From Adiantum capillus-veneris (lineage: Eukaryota > Streptophyta > Polypodiopsida > Polypodiales > Pteridaceae), in contig CM043969.1 in NCBI GenBank assembly GCA_014529385.2, forward strand, positions 15,884,446-15,948,445: 64,000 bases of DNA, in the 5' to 3' direction. A program made the position numbers and the translations under genes. This document shows positions 53,982 to 64,000 of this stretch, piece after piece; the first letter of the stretch is position 1; the number at the start of each line of letters is the position of its first letter. The notes beneath the pieces were generated by a model. The model made no database searches, was not told the DNA's origin, and saw only the letters and a list, made by a program, of their open reading frames with translations.

Positions 53982-55606
53982 TTATAAGATCGATAGCATA
54001 GTTCCATCCATCCCCCAGTCCTCCTCGACCTTCAATTTGTCTTCCATTCTCTTCCCAATCTGCGGACATTCCTTACAATAAGCATCCAATGATCGACAAA
54101 CCATGATGTATTGAAAATGTGGTGGAAGGATTCTCACCTTGTGACCTTGTAAACGAAATTGTGCTTGTTGAAGGGCCTCAAAATCCATAATAACCAAATG
54201 TTCTCGAACATTACTGAGAGTCCAATGCTTGTTCACCTGGACTGCCTCCAAAGCATCCTTGGGTATCTTCGCTGCAATGTCAAAGCTTGCAATAGCGTCG
54301 TCTACACTCTGTAAGAGAGTCCACACTCCAAGATTGCACATCCAACGATCATAGTGAAATCGTATGTACAAGGAGGTGTGGGATTTCAAATAGCGCATTC
54401 CAATACATGAAGCTCCAACCTTACAACGGTACCAGTCCCCGTTGTGCATGCCCTCCACAAAAACCCAGTCCTCTTCTAAAAGCCTTCCTAATTCCTCGTA
54501 ATGCGCATATTTACATACAAGCATTGTGGTAGTCTCCACAAATCCAAACTCTTTAAAAATGTGCACAAAACAATGAATAGACAAACACTAACTCAAGCCC
54601 ACATACCTAGAAGCTTTAGAGTATTTCAAAGATTTTTGGACATCCATTATCATCTTTTGCTTGAAAGATGCTACCGACCACAAATCTGGCACCGGCCACT
54701 CCATACTTAATAAGGAAGTTACTTTGATGGGTTCAAGCGTTCCAAAAGCTTGTGTAGAAGTAGGGACATTATAGGAGTGAGAATAGAAGAAAATCCTTCT
54801 TTGAACCAGTTTGGTTGGCCAAAGATGTGGGAACATTATTGCTCCGATATCCGCATGTATAGCATTGAATGTGCCAGAGAGACTATGTAGTGGCTGCTCC
54901 TCCACCAATGTGGATGGAAATATGACTATAAATGCATGACAAATCTTAAGTATGAATCCATAATAACATTACACTGTGATTTCACACCTAGCTTTGTATT
55001 CTCAAAACATGTACTTACAATGTGTTGGAAATCGAGGTGGTTGTTGAAAATGCATGGTTGACATTGAGAAAACATGTTGCACAATGGCTACGGTCCCCTT
55101 GTCTTTGCGGTTCTTGAAGCCAAGGAGATTTCCTTTCCAATGAAGATCCAAGTTTGCATGATTCCGCACACGATGAAGGCCAATAGCAGATGGTTGCATG
55201 TATACCCAAGCACCTTTGGTAAACTCTTGTGGCACCCACTCATCATCTACACCTCTAGTGTTGTGGCATGCAAGTGTTGTGACCTCATCCTTTGGCCGCC
55301 TTTGTGAAGTAGAGTTGGCTATGGTTGAGCAAAGAAAACTAGGAGGAGGAGAAGGACCTTGCTTGTTGCTACAATGTACAGAGGATAAAGTGATATGAGA
55401 AGGTGGATAACCCTTGTGGCAATGGGAGGAGAAGGTGGATAACCCTTTCTTGGTCTGGCAATGGGAGGAGAAGGTGGATAACCTTTGCTTGGTGTGGCAA
55501 TGGAAGGTGGTAGGGGAGGAGAGAGGAGCTTCCTTGCTACAGCAATGGAGATGGTGTAGAGAGAGAGAGTGTTGGAGTAGAGGATGAGTGTGATGGTTGC
55601 AACCAA
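53982..55606 (-). pseudogene. Unknown gene Y in the DNA element (several exons)
   Basis: Minus-strand coding segments. A Pro-rich N-terminal region with repeats of KGYPPSPPIA lies at about 55,400-55,520. A segment with DDEWVPQEFTKGAWVYMQPS and WKGNLLGFKNRKDKGTVAIV (55,015-55,300) ends at a GTAAGT donor near 55,020. A segment with GTFNAIHADIGAIMFPHLWP (54,605-54,908) ends at a GTATGT donor near 54,606. The last exon (53,982-54,584) has YEELGRLLEEDWVFVEGM and CKECPQIGKRMEDKLKVEED. The start codon is unclear and a frame change lies near 55,390. I recognise no domain. Confidence 0.5.
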
Positions 55607-55958
55607 GGAGAGGTTGGAAAAGGGGTTCTAGAGAGAGAAAATCACTTTTTGCCTAAGAACTACTTTTAGGGGAGCTCTGGATAGCAAAAAAAGATTTTTC
55701 AAAAGTTTTTTACAAAATTTGAATTTTAGGGTTTTTGGGTGCACGTTTTAACTTTTTGAGGTCAAAAAATGCTTTTTTGACCATAAAATTGTTTTAGCGG
55801 GGTTTTAAGAAGATGAAATTTGAGTTTTGAAAATTTTGAAAAATTTCAAATTTTTGGGATTTTTTCAAAATCGGATCAAAAAGGAGGGAAGTTGGAGGTT
55901 CCATATGGCCCACCCACCCCCCCCACCCCACCACCCTCTTCTCATTGGCTGGCCTCTA
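55607..55958. other. Right non-coding region of the DNA element
   Basis: A/T-rich with runs of TTTT/AAAA and a C-rich patch (CCCACCCACCCC) near 55,910-55,935. Probably the upstream region of gene Y; no clear TATA box seen. Confidence 0.5.
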
Positions 55959-56003
55959 ATTAACCTTAATCCCAAAGGGCCTCTAGAGGGTTCATATTTT
56001 TCC
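55959..56003 (-). repeat. Right terminal inverted repeat
   Basis: Complement of the left end: tip GGTTCATATTTTTCC at 55,989-56,003 and subterminal ATTAACCTTAATCCC at 55,959-55,973. TA follows at 56,004-56,005, then E5 gag resumes. Confidence 0.8.
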
Positions 56004-56005
56004 TA

Positions 56006-57390
56006 ATGCACCTCTTCAGCTCTAATTACACGCACAAAGGCTGCTACATGATCTCTCGGATCCCTGCTTCCCGTGTATTTCTTGTTTACCCATTTTTGCA
56101 CTTGAGAAGGTCTAATTCTACAATGGTCTACAAATCTCATCATTGGATTTCCACGCCCTAATCGATATACCTCCTCTGGTCGTCTGTAGTGGCCAAGTTC
56201 CTCTCCCAATGGTGCTCCTAAGCCATAATTTCTAACAGTTCTTGCAAGAGATGGTTCATCTCTTCGAACTCGTTCTAGGGGTGGTCTTCCAGGCTCTGTT
56301 GACCCCCTAAGTCTTTGGCTTACTCTCTCCTTGATACTGTGCATAGAGTGGTGGTTCTTGTAAATCCCTTAGCCCTCGTGCGGTTTGATAACCCTCTCGG
56401 GTTCGGTCTTGTTCTAATGTAGCACTTTGTCGAAGCCATGCATGCAATGATGGCTGAGTAGCTGGTTGGTCCTGGTAGTTGAACGTCGGTTGTCGGGTAG
56501 AATGTGAGGTAGTGTCATACTCTTCTAAAAAGAGATTTTTCGACTTGCTAGGGGTGTAGGTGGCTCTTGGTACTTCGTCGGGGGGATAGGTTGATGCTCC
56601 CGGAACTGTTGCCTTTTCAACCTCCTCTGGGAGAATACGTTTGTATTCTCTCCCGTACCTGTCAACAAAAAAAATATCCTTCCCATAGCAGTTTCATAAG
56701 AGAATAAGTAAAGAACCTTGTCTTTGCTTAATTTGTTTGGGTAGGGTTCCTTGCATCGAAAGTAAGAGACTATTCCCTCGCTTTCATGCTTGTAAATCCT
56801 CACATTCTCATTATAGGTTGAGACCTTAGTTGTTTTCTTATCATACATAAAAAGCGCTCCAGGTCGATCAATGTTAGAAGGCGGTTCTTGGGTTTCTGAA
56901 ACCATTTTCCCTTTTTCCATGTTATCCCCATATCTGTTGTAATCCTCAGGGTTACTAACTATCAGATAGTGGTTCCCCTGTTCGTCTCGGAATTTGTCTC
57001 CATCATCATAGACTCGAATTATCTCCAGTCTCTGAGCCGATCTTTCTTCAATACAAATACACTTGCGTCCTCGATAGTCAGAATAAACTAAGGCTCCAAT
57101 GAGTTTGTTCCTTCTAAGAAGATTATAGTGAACTTGGTTTTGTTTAAAGGATGTACGGAGGTGCTTCCCCCTGGCATTAGTCCTTCACCATCGAAACCTC
57201 CTGGCTGTTGACTCCCCATCATGAAGAAGGATTTCTCCGACGAAGTGTCAGTATCACTACCCTCTTCAATGATTGGTGCTAATGGGTCTAGTTTCGTCTG
57301 AGTTACACTCTCTTCGGTGGATGTGGTGCTTACTTGACTTTTGACACTCTTAGCTCCTGACTTAAAAAAGGCTCCCGACCTTAAATACAT
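56006..57390 (-). pseudogene. E5 gag, 5' part (before the inserted DNA element)
   Basis: Minus-strand segments start at ATG 57,390 (MYLRSGAFFKSGAKSVKSQV). They continue with a segment at 56,920-56,525 (YFRCKEPYPNKLSKDKV) and reach the capsid start at 56,344-56,008 (VQKWVNKKYTGSRDPRDHV, RVIRAEEVH). The frame stops only where the DNA element begins and continues at 46,548. Frame changes near 57,088 and 56,520 suggest decay. Confidence 0.7.
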
Positions 57391-58920
57391 AAGAATGAAA
57401 GTTGGGTTGCAAACTTAAACCTTACGTGGACTCCTTCTTCCTGTGCGGCTCTGTGATGATCTCCTTCTGGGATCTACACAAGTATGGTTAGTCTGTTCAG
57501 AAGGGTTTTCCTTGAGCCACGAAAAATCTTTCAAGTATGTACAGCAACCACTTAGTCAATCTTCTGGTGGTCCAATTTCAAATATGAAATGATGGCTGGG
57601 ATCTATGTGAAGAGTATGTCCTAGCAGTGTAGTCACAACGTGCATTGACAAGTTGGCGGAGATTACTTGAGAGAAATTCCAACAGTGGAGAACATGCCGA
57701 GTTGTCACATCATAGGTGAATCAAAAAAAGAATCTTTTAAAATATGAGGAATCTCATGGTGTGCTATATATCAGTAGATAGAACTTGAAGAGGACATTCT
57801 AACTATCAAACCTTCGCCAACTTTGGAGTTTGTTTGCAAAAATTTATCCATGCGCCCGTTTTGGTAGAGAGAGGTAAAGTCAAACTCCTTAAAGGGCCCC
57901 TTTGTGAGTCCAAATTTTGCCTAATGTTCACCCACTCCCTGTGTAGTGCATTGACAAGTTTTTGCACTGTTTGGATATTTGGTCAAAGCCTTCTTGCCTC
58001 TCTCTCTGAATTCAGACTCTAGAACACCAGTTTTGAAGTTTTGTGGTCAAGATGGTGTTCATTTTCACTCAATTTTTGTGAGTACCCTTGTATTGATGTG
58101 TTAAACCTGTGGTATAAAGGGTTTTTCCTGTTGTTAGTCAATCACCAACTTCATCAGTTTATCGCGATAGACTCAGCAGAGAGCAATTGGGATTTGATTT
58201 TTTTCCTGTTTTTGGACAGTTGTGTTCTCTGTGCCCATATAAGTCTATCCCTCAAGTTTTATGAAGTTTGGACTTATTTTGACCTTGGACTCAAGCACTT
58301 CACAAATTTCACTTTTCTATGGCAATTCACAACTCAAATGCACTTAAAGTGATGCAAATTTGATGACACTTCATCTTAAGCTTGTGAATATCAGTCGTAC
58401 CACATGACACAGTCAGTTTACCCTAGGCTAATGGTTATATCTCTTCTTGGCCTCTTTAGGTTCACTTAGTGTTTTCTTATGACAATCACCTGTTTCTTTT
58501 TGTTGGTTTTGGTCACAATTTTTTATGTTTTCTCAAGTGTTGGATCATAAATTCCAATGTCTACTCTTTTCACCCCCTTAAAGAGTATATGGTGTGGGTT
58601 TTGCTTTCAAGGCAAGCAAACAACCTTATTGTTTCTTCTTTTTGTTTGTTTTGCATTTTTACAGCGTTTTTCTACTCTATTTCTACACAAGTATAACAAG
58701 CACTCAAAACCAAAAAACCATAGCTCCACATTATCCTACTTAACTAAATCTAACTAGTCACAGACCCTCGGCAAGACACAGGCTTCCTAGCTATCCACCA
58801 CTAGACCTCAAGATACTCTATCCTGGATCTTGTTCTAAAAGTTTAAGCTCTCTCTAGTCGAAACTAAAGTAAGCTAACTATCACACGAGTGACGTAGATC
58901 TCCCTACTTAAGGTCTTCGT
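57391..58920 (-). other. E5 5' leader
   Basis: About 1.5 kb between the primer site and gag without a convincing frame. It contains one near-copy of the repeated palindrome (58,156-58,173) and fragments of the same motif near 58,240. This may hold packaging or translation signals. Confidence 0.6.
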
Positions 58921-58939
58921 TCCCCGGCAGCAGCGCCAA
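58921..58939 (-). other. E5 primer binding site (tRNA-Asp-like)
   Basis: The minus strand next to the 5' LTR reads TTGGCGCTGCTGCCGGGGA. This resembles the TGGCGCCGTTGCCGGGGA site of plant Ty3 elements such as Athila that is matched to tRNA-Asp, with two or three differences. Confidence 0.75.
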
Positions 58940-59863
58940 TGTTTTAGGGAAAAACTACTCCCCTGTTCATGCTCACAAGCACGACACAGACAACATACTT
59001 TTCATCCGATGACACGACTAACCCAAAGGTGCACAGAGGCAATCTTGTTAGCTTGTCAGGTTGAGACCAATCTACACATACACACTTCTATGATGCATCA
59101 ATCATTAACCCTTGTAGAATGCAACCCACTCTATCCCTAAACGCTCACAACATCGTTTACACCTCAAATGAACTCAGAATCGCATCAAACTTACTAGGCA
59201 CCATCCTCTCAATAGGATATACTTACCTATAAGTCTAATCTCACCAGATTTGAACCCTAGTTATCTCGAATACAGTCGCGATAGACTCACAGGTCATAAT
59301 CCAAAAGTATGTGAAACCTAAATCTATGAGTATCTATGTGTAGCTAATCTCTCTCTCATTCCATAAAGCACTTGATTGTTGAAAACAGACACTGTTTGTG
59401 CTACTTACAAGCAAAACAAGCTCGAGGAAGGATCGATCGCGAAAAGCTCGAAAATGTGAATGCGTGGTGTGGGCGCGTAGCTCTCGGAGAGGTTACCGCG
59501 ATGGTGTGGTCACCTCGTGAATCCGGTGAGGGAGAAGCCCATAGTGAAGAGGATAAGACACACTCTCTCTCCCTCTCTCTGTCTCAGACTCGTATGACAC
59601 AGGATTAATATTCAAATGTTATTTAAAAAACGGTTCTAAGGTGACTTTTATACTTTAGTCACCTTAGCTCAAAAATGTACATGGGGTTCTCTTCATCATA
59701 ATTACAAAGTGGAAACACATCTGGGTCCTGACTGACTGATTAATCTTTACATAACCCAGATAAGTGGATCAAAATGATAAGACTTCTTTGACATAAAAAT
59801 GGGAATTTGATAGGCTTTACAAGGTGGGCTCATTACAACAGTTGGACAAGTTGGACTCCAACA
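58940..59863 (-). repeat. E5 5' LTR
   Basis: 924 bp, TGTTTTAGGG to CTCCAACA, paired with 30,990-31,912. GAATG follows at 59,864-59,868. Confidence 0.95.
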
Positions 59864-60966
59864 GAATGGGTCTCCCCAGTAGTAGCCACACCAAAAAAAA
59901 TGGTAAGTGGAGAGTCTATGTGGATTATAAACCTCTTAATGCATCCACGAAGAGGGATCACTTTCCCTCCCATTCCAGGATGAAATACTCAATGAAGTGG
60001 CAGGTCACAAGCAGTACACAGTGTGCGATGGCTACTCAGGATACTTCTAGATTATCATTGCGGAGGAAGATCAGAAGAAGACAACCTTCATCACACCTTG
60101 GGGATGTTTTGCCTACAGAGTGATGCCGTTTGGACTCACTAACGCCCCAGCCACATTTCAACGCTATGTAACTTTTTTTTTACAACCCTACTTTGGAACA
60201 TCAATACGGGTTTTCATAGATGATTTTTGCATCTATAGCTCACAAGCCCTTCATTTAAGCAAAGTCTATGACGGCTTAATCAGGCTACAAACCTTTGGTG
60301 GCCAACTCAACGTGGATAAGTGTCACATTGGTGAAAGAAAAGTCACTTTCCTTGGTCATTTAATTTGAGAAAAAGGGATCGAGGCTGACCCTAGCAAGAT
60401 TCAGGCCTTGGTATCTTTATCGTCACCCACCACTGCCAAGCAACTGATTGCTTTCCTTCAGAAGGTAAGATACTTAAGCAGGTTCATTCACTTGCTATCT
60501 CAAGTGGTCCTTCCCCTACAAAAACTCACCCAGAGGGATGTCTTCTTATGGAATGAAGAGAATGAGCAGAAGTTTACTGAGGTAAATCACATCCTAGCTA
60601 AGCTTTCCCACTATTTCACCTCATAGATGGGACAAGCCATTTTATGTGAGCCTTAGTGTGGGAAGTGATACACTCGGAGCCGTGCTAATGCAAAAGGACC
60701 CCAAAAATTCTTTCACGCGTCCTATTTACTTCTCTAGTTGTGTCATGACCCCGTCAGAAAAGGGATTTACCGAAGTAGAACACATGGTTCTGGCACTAAT
60801 GTTTGCTACCCACAAAGTTCCGCTCCTATCTCCTGCCTAGACCCTTTGTAATCCTGACAATGGAAGAGGTTTTCCCATATGTAATGCGACACATGGATGT
60901 ATCATCTAGGATCTCAAAGTGGTTGATTAGATTACAAGATTTTGACTACACCATGCAAGTAGAAAA
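59864..60966 (+). pseudogene. E4 RT (3' part) and first RNase H
   Basis: Continues the E4 RT cut at 30,989: WVSPVVATPKK, a YKPLNA block, FGLTNAPATFQRY and FIDDFCIYSS. Frame changes near 59,965 and 60,118 and a TGA near 60,367 interrupt it. RNase H (VGSDTLGAVLMQKDP, PIYFSSCVMTPSEKGF) runs from 60,646 with a frame change near 60,820. Confidence 0.88.
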
Positions 60967-61057
60967 CTCCACCTGAGCTAGTTTAGCAGGAATTCTCACT
61001 CATCGCCATTATGAGAAGAAGCTAAAGGTCAACACGGAAGCAAAGGACGAAACACCA

Positions 61058-61621
61058 ATGGTAGAAGGTCCTAGGCTAGAAAGAGCTCACTCTCTTTTCT
61101 TTGACGGAGCATACAAGAGAACAATGAATCAGTCTGCAGCAGGCATAGTCATTTTCAATGAACAACAAGAGAGAGTATTCTCCATCGGGCAGTTAATACA
61201 CTCCCACTCCAACAATGAAGCAGAATATGCAGCCCTAATTCTTGGGTTGGAACAAAGTATTTCACAAGGAATTCAATGCCTAAATGTGTTTGGCGATGCT
61301 TTGCTTTTGATAAGGCAGATAAATGGCACCTGGGATTGTAAGAATTAGGTTTTACTTGGTCAGCTTCGCCAAGTTAAGGACCTTCTAAAGAAGTTTGAAG
61401 TAGTGAAGCTATTTCATGTTCCCAGAGCAGAAAATGAGGAGGCAGATGCTCTAGCCAAAGAAAGAATACAAGACATTCCCGTAGGGGCAATCAAACTAAA
61501 GGTACCCCTCTTTCAAGGTAGTGATGCTATGCCTGATGTCATCAACTTTCTAGATACAGGAGAATGTTCACCAGGATACACCAAAGGCCAAAAAACAGTG
61601 GCTGGTAAGGAAGGCTACTAG
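61058..61621 (+). pseudogene. E4 second RNase H (one stop)
   Basis: FFDGAYKRTMNQSAAGIVIF (Asp), NNEAEYAALILGL (Glu), LNVFGDALLLIRQ (Asp) and NEEADALAKER are present in order. A TAG at 61,346 splits the frame. The linker with FQGSDAMPDV and CSPGYTKGQK follows. Confidence 0.85.
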
Positions 61622-61635
61622 GTACCGCCTTGTAA

Positions 61636-62853
61636 ATGACCACTTGTATTGTAAGGGTGCCAACCTCCAATAAGATCATAGAGGTAATTTCAAGTTGCCA
61701 TGATGGCGTCTGCAGCGGTCATTTTGCTCTAGATATCACCAGTAGGAAGATTCTACAAGCAGGATACTCTTGGCCTAGTTTGAAGAGAGATGTACACCAT
61801 TGGTGTAAAACATGTAAGGCATGTCAAGTGGCTAGTGATCGAACATTAACCTACGAACCACAAAATCCTATCATCTCATATGGGCCATTTGAGAAATGGG
61901 GAATAGATGCAATCGGTCCTTTACCAAGGGCCCAATCACGAAAACTGTACATCATAGTGGGTGTAGACTACATGACTCGATGGACAGAAGCAACAGCCAC
62001 CACCTGCATTATAGCCCAAGAGGTAGCAAAGTTCATTTTTTAGCATATCGTTTGCCGTTTTGGCACTCCTCTTGAGATAATATCAGATAGAGGACAAGGG
62101 TTCAGAGGTGATTTGGTGGGAGAACTGATGAAGAAGTTAGGCATCACATGCCGGCATTCCACAACATTCTATCCACAATGCAATGGTCTGGTAGAGAAGG
62201 TAAATGGAATGATTTGCAAAATCATCACAAAGCAGGTGAGCAATCACACAGGGGACTGGGATAAACATCTCATGGCAGCTCTTTGGGCCTATAGAACAAC
62301 GTTCCAAACATCACTAGGTTTCACCCCTTTCCATCTAGTTTATGGGAAGGAGGCAATTCTACCCATTGAGGTACAAATAGCCAGCTTACGAGTTTTGGCT
62401 AGTCAGATACATCGTCCGATTGTAAACCTCAGAAACCACATCTTGGATCTGGAGAGACTCCAACTAGATAGGGAAGAGGCAATCAATCATTATGCAGCGC
62501 AGGCAGAACGACGCCGGCTCACTTTCAATCAAGGGCTTAAAGAAAAGGGACTGGAAAAAGGTATGCTAGTACTAAGATACGACAACAGATTTGACACCAG
62601 GAAGAATAAGAAATTTCAACCCAGATGGGAAGGATGAATATATGAAGGACCATTCATCATCAAGAAACGCTATGACAACGGCAACTATAAGCTAATGGAA
62701 GCAGATGGGAGAATTCACAAGACTAGGGTCAATGGATGGAGACTGAAAAGGTATTTTCTTAGGTTTGATCCAGAATTCATGCTAGATGTTCCAAAAGAGG
62801 GAGAACCCTCTAACTCCACAGCTGAAGAAGCAGAAGATGGGCTAGAAGAATGA
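61636..62853 (+). pseudogene. E4 integrase (broken)
   Basis: HHCC module: CHDGVCSGH and CKTCKACQ. Core: GIDAIGP (Asp), SDRGQGF (Asp) and NGLVEKVNG (Glu). The C-terminal domain with FQPRWEG and GPFIIKKRY reaches the stop at about 62,851. A TAG at 62,041 and a TGA at 62,635 interrupt it. A polypurine tract (AAAGGGAGAGGG) follows at 62,865-62,877. Confidence 0.9.
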
Positions 62854-62881
62854 ATGCCTCTAGCCAAAGGGAGAGGGCTAA

Positions 62882-63819
62882 TGATGGCCGATTTTGAAAA
62901 TCAAAGAAAAAAAAAGAAAAAAAATATATTTTTCCTCTGCCAGAGCCTTGGCGACACTGTTGGAAGGCTCGGCACCGCCTGGTAAACCCCACGACACCTC
63001 TACGGGCATGGCACACCCCTCCGCCCCCTTTGATTGGCCGGCCTTATCATCCTCAGGCCCCTGCTTGTCTATACCCCAGTCTAGCCGGCCTCCCTCGGTT
63101 TCAGATACCCCTTCTCTCTTACCTTGTAATTTATTCCCCCCCCGACGGACATTGGATGAATAACGCCCCTCTCTCTCTCTCATTTTCCCTACATACCTCT
63201 CTCTAATATCCTCTCTCTCTCTCTCTCCCAAACCTCCCCTCCCCTACTGGCCACCCCCGGCCAGACGCAAGCCTCGAGCACTCACCCCGACCCCTCTCTC
63301 GTTTTTCCTCTCGTGCTCCCTTTGTGTCGAGCCGCATGGGAACCCCCCCGCTCTCCCATATTCTTACACTCACCCTCTCCCTTTGTCACACTCTTCCCCC
63401 CCCTTGGCCTGCTAATATTATTTCCCCCCTCTCTTCCCCACCCGCTCGCCTCACCCTCCCCTCTGCCTCACTCACCCTTTCCTTCTCCCGCCCCCCCCCC
63501 CCCCCCCCCCCCCACGGTGGGCACCCGCCCTACGGATTCCCCCTCCCTCTAGTGCCACCTCATCCTCTCTCTCTCTCTCTTCCGTTTCAGCCCGAAGGCA
63601 CAGCGCATGGAGCCGGAGCCCACTCTCAATACACACATCACACACTCACACCCTCATCCTCACCCTCACCCTCTCCCTCATCCTCACACTGACACACACA
63701 CCCCAATTCCCTCTCCCTCTCTCACGCTCTATTTCGGCACAGCAGCCCGCCCACCGTCTGTCTCTCTCTCTCCCTCTTGGCTTGTACAGGCACAACACGT
63801 TTTTTTTCTCTCTCTCAAC

Positions 63820-63879
<60 letters not shown>

Positions 63880-64000
63880 ATCCCCCCCACCCCAAGCATG
63901 CGTAGCTCCTGCTGCTGGCCGCCAAACATAGAGAAACAATAAAATAAAAATAAAAACATATATATATATATATAATATACATTATGTACATAAGCCCCCG
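62882..64000 (+). repeat. E4 3' LTR, cut by the window end
   Basis: Begins TGATGGCCGATTTTGAAAATC after the polypurine tract. It contains long C-runs (63,488-63,512), CT tracts, an (AC)n of about 59 bp (63,821-63,879) and a TA tract near 63,959. Parts correspond to the E1 LTR (inverse of about 10,560-11,757). Long His-Thr, Ser-Pro or Val-Cys frames here are repeat artefacts. Confidence 0.85.

Larger units (their letters stand above)
46551..56003 (+). mobile_element. Candidate DNA transposon carrying a histone H3-like gene
   Basis: A 9,453-bp segment inserted in E5 gag. The ends are inverted: GGAGAAATATGAACC at 46,551 and its complement GGAAAAATATGAACC at 56,003, one mismatch in 15. A second inverted block (GGGATTAAGGCTAAT at 46,599; complement GGGATTAAGGTTAAT at 55,973) lies inside. 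TA flanks both ends, and E5 gag codons on the two sides are in the same frame when joined through one TA. Contents: a transposase-like gene and an H3-like gene (plus), a double hairpin, and two unknown genes (minus). The transposase has frameshifts, so this copy is probably non-autonomous. Confidence 0.8.
30990..59863 (-). mobile_element. E5: giant Ty3/gypsy LTR retrotransposon carrying a DNA element
   Basis: LTRs at 30,990-31,912 and 58,940-59,863 begin TGTTTTAGGG and end CCAACA, with GAATG duplications on both sides. Total span is 28.9 kb, of which 9.45 kb (46,551-56,003) is a later insertion in gag, leaving about 19.4 kb. Minus-strand order: leader, gag, protease, acidic spacer, RT, one RNase H, integrase, long tail, 2.7 kb non-coding, and an extra 3' frame. 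By eye the LTRs differ at roughly 3-4% of positions. The tRNA-Asp-like primer and extra 3' frame recall Athila-type elements, but I do not assign a lineage. Confidence 0.95.
26466..64000 (+). mobile_element. E4: Ty3/gypsy LTR retrotransposon, split by E5
   Basis: A partial 5' LTR (to 27,537), primer site, accessory frames, gag, protease and start of RT run to 30,989. E5 then intervenes (30,990-59,863), and RT resumes at 59,864 with RNase H, second RNase H, integrase, polypurine tract and the start of a 3' LTR at 62,882. The RT sequence is continuous across the E5 insertion once one GAATG is removed. It is closely related to E1 and carries several stops. Confidence 0.92.

Noticed and set aside
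46551-56003. Giant-virus or viral insertion as the source of the histone-bearing segment
   Set aside because: Hairpins and a histone can suggest this, but spliced genes, short inverted ends, a transposase-like gene and a single precise insertion favour a DNA transposon.
63313-63959. Frames rich in Pro/Ser and His-Thr
   Set aside because: Products of C-runs, CT and AC repeats in the E4 3' LTR.

Overview
The window looks like repeat-rich intergenic DNA from a land plant with a large genome. The evidence is nested Ty3/gypsy LTR retrotransposons, a plant-style hAT fragment, spliced genes with GT-AG introns, and long GA/CT and AC microsatellites. I found no convincing intact host gene, rRNA, tRNA or CRISPR array. 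The species cannot be fixed from sequence alone; a fern, lycophyte or gymnosperm would fit, but that is a guess.

Layout. 1-2,675: microsatellite-rich DNA with one possible LURP-one-like gene fragment. 2,675-11,757: element E1 (minus strand), a decayed Ty3 element with two RNase H domains; its left LTR is truncated. 11,758-12,373: hAT transposase fragment. 12,374 to about 26,465: E2 (plus), split by E3. 16,000-22,955: E3 (minus), a gag-only element with captured sequence, inserted in E2 with a CTAG duplication. About 26,465 to the window end: E4 (plus), carrying a 246-bp MITE-like insert (30,146-30,391) and split by E5. 30,990-59,863: E5 (minus), a giant Ty3 element with 923/924-bp LTRs, a tRNA-Asp-like primer site and a GAATG target duplication.

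Most interesting is a 9.45-kb segment at 46,551-56,003 inside the gag gene of E5. It has imperfect terminal inverted repeats, probable TA flanks, and four genes in convergent pairs. On the plus strand are a spliced, decayed transposase-like gene and a gene for a divergent histone H3 with a long basic tail. On the minus strand are two genes I do not recognise. A nested inverted repeat made of two hairpins fills the gap between the pairs. The H3-like gene and its convergent neighbour share a promoter block, so they look like co-expressed cargo. I read the segment as a DNA transposon that encodes its own histone H3; I know of no described equivalent.

How the parts relate. E1, E3 and E4 share short accessory reading frames upstream of gag. 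E2 and E3 share nearly the same LTR. The insertion order is readable: E3 went into E2; E5 into E4; the histone-bearing element into E5. E5 has a gag-protease-RT-RNase H-integrase layout with extra features: two zinc-binding HHCC modules, a protease-like domain after integrase, and a long extra 3' reading frame.
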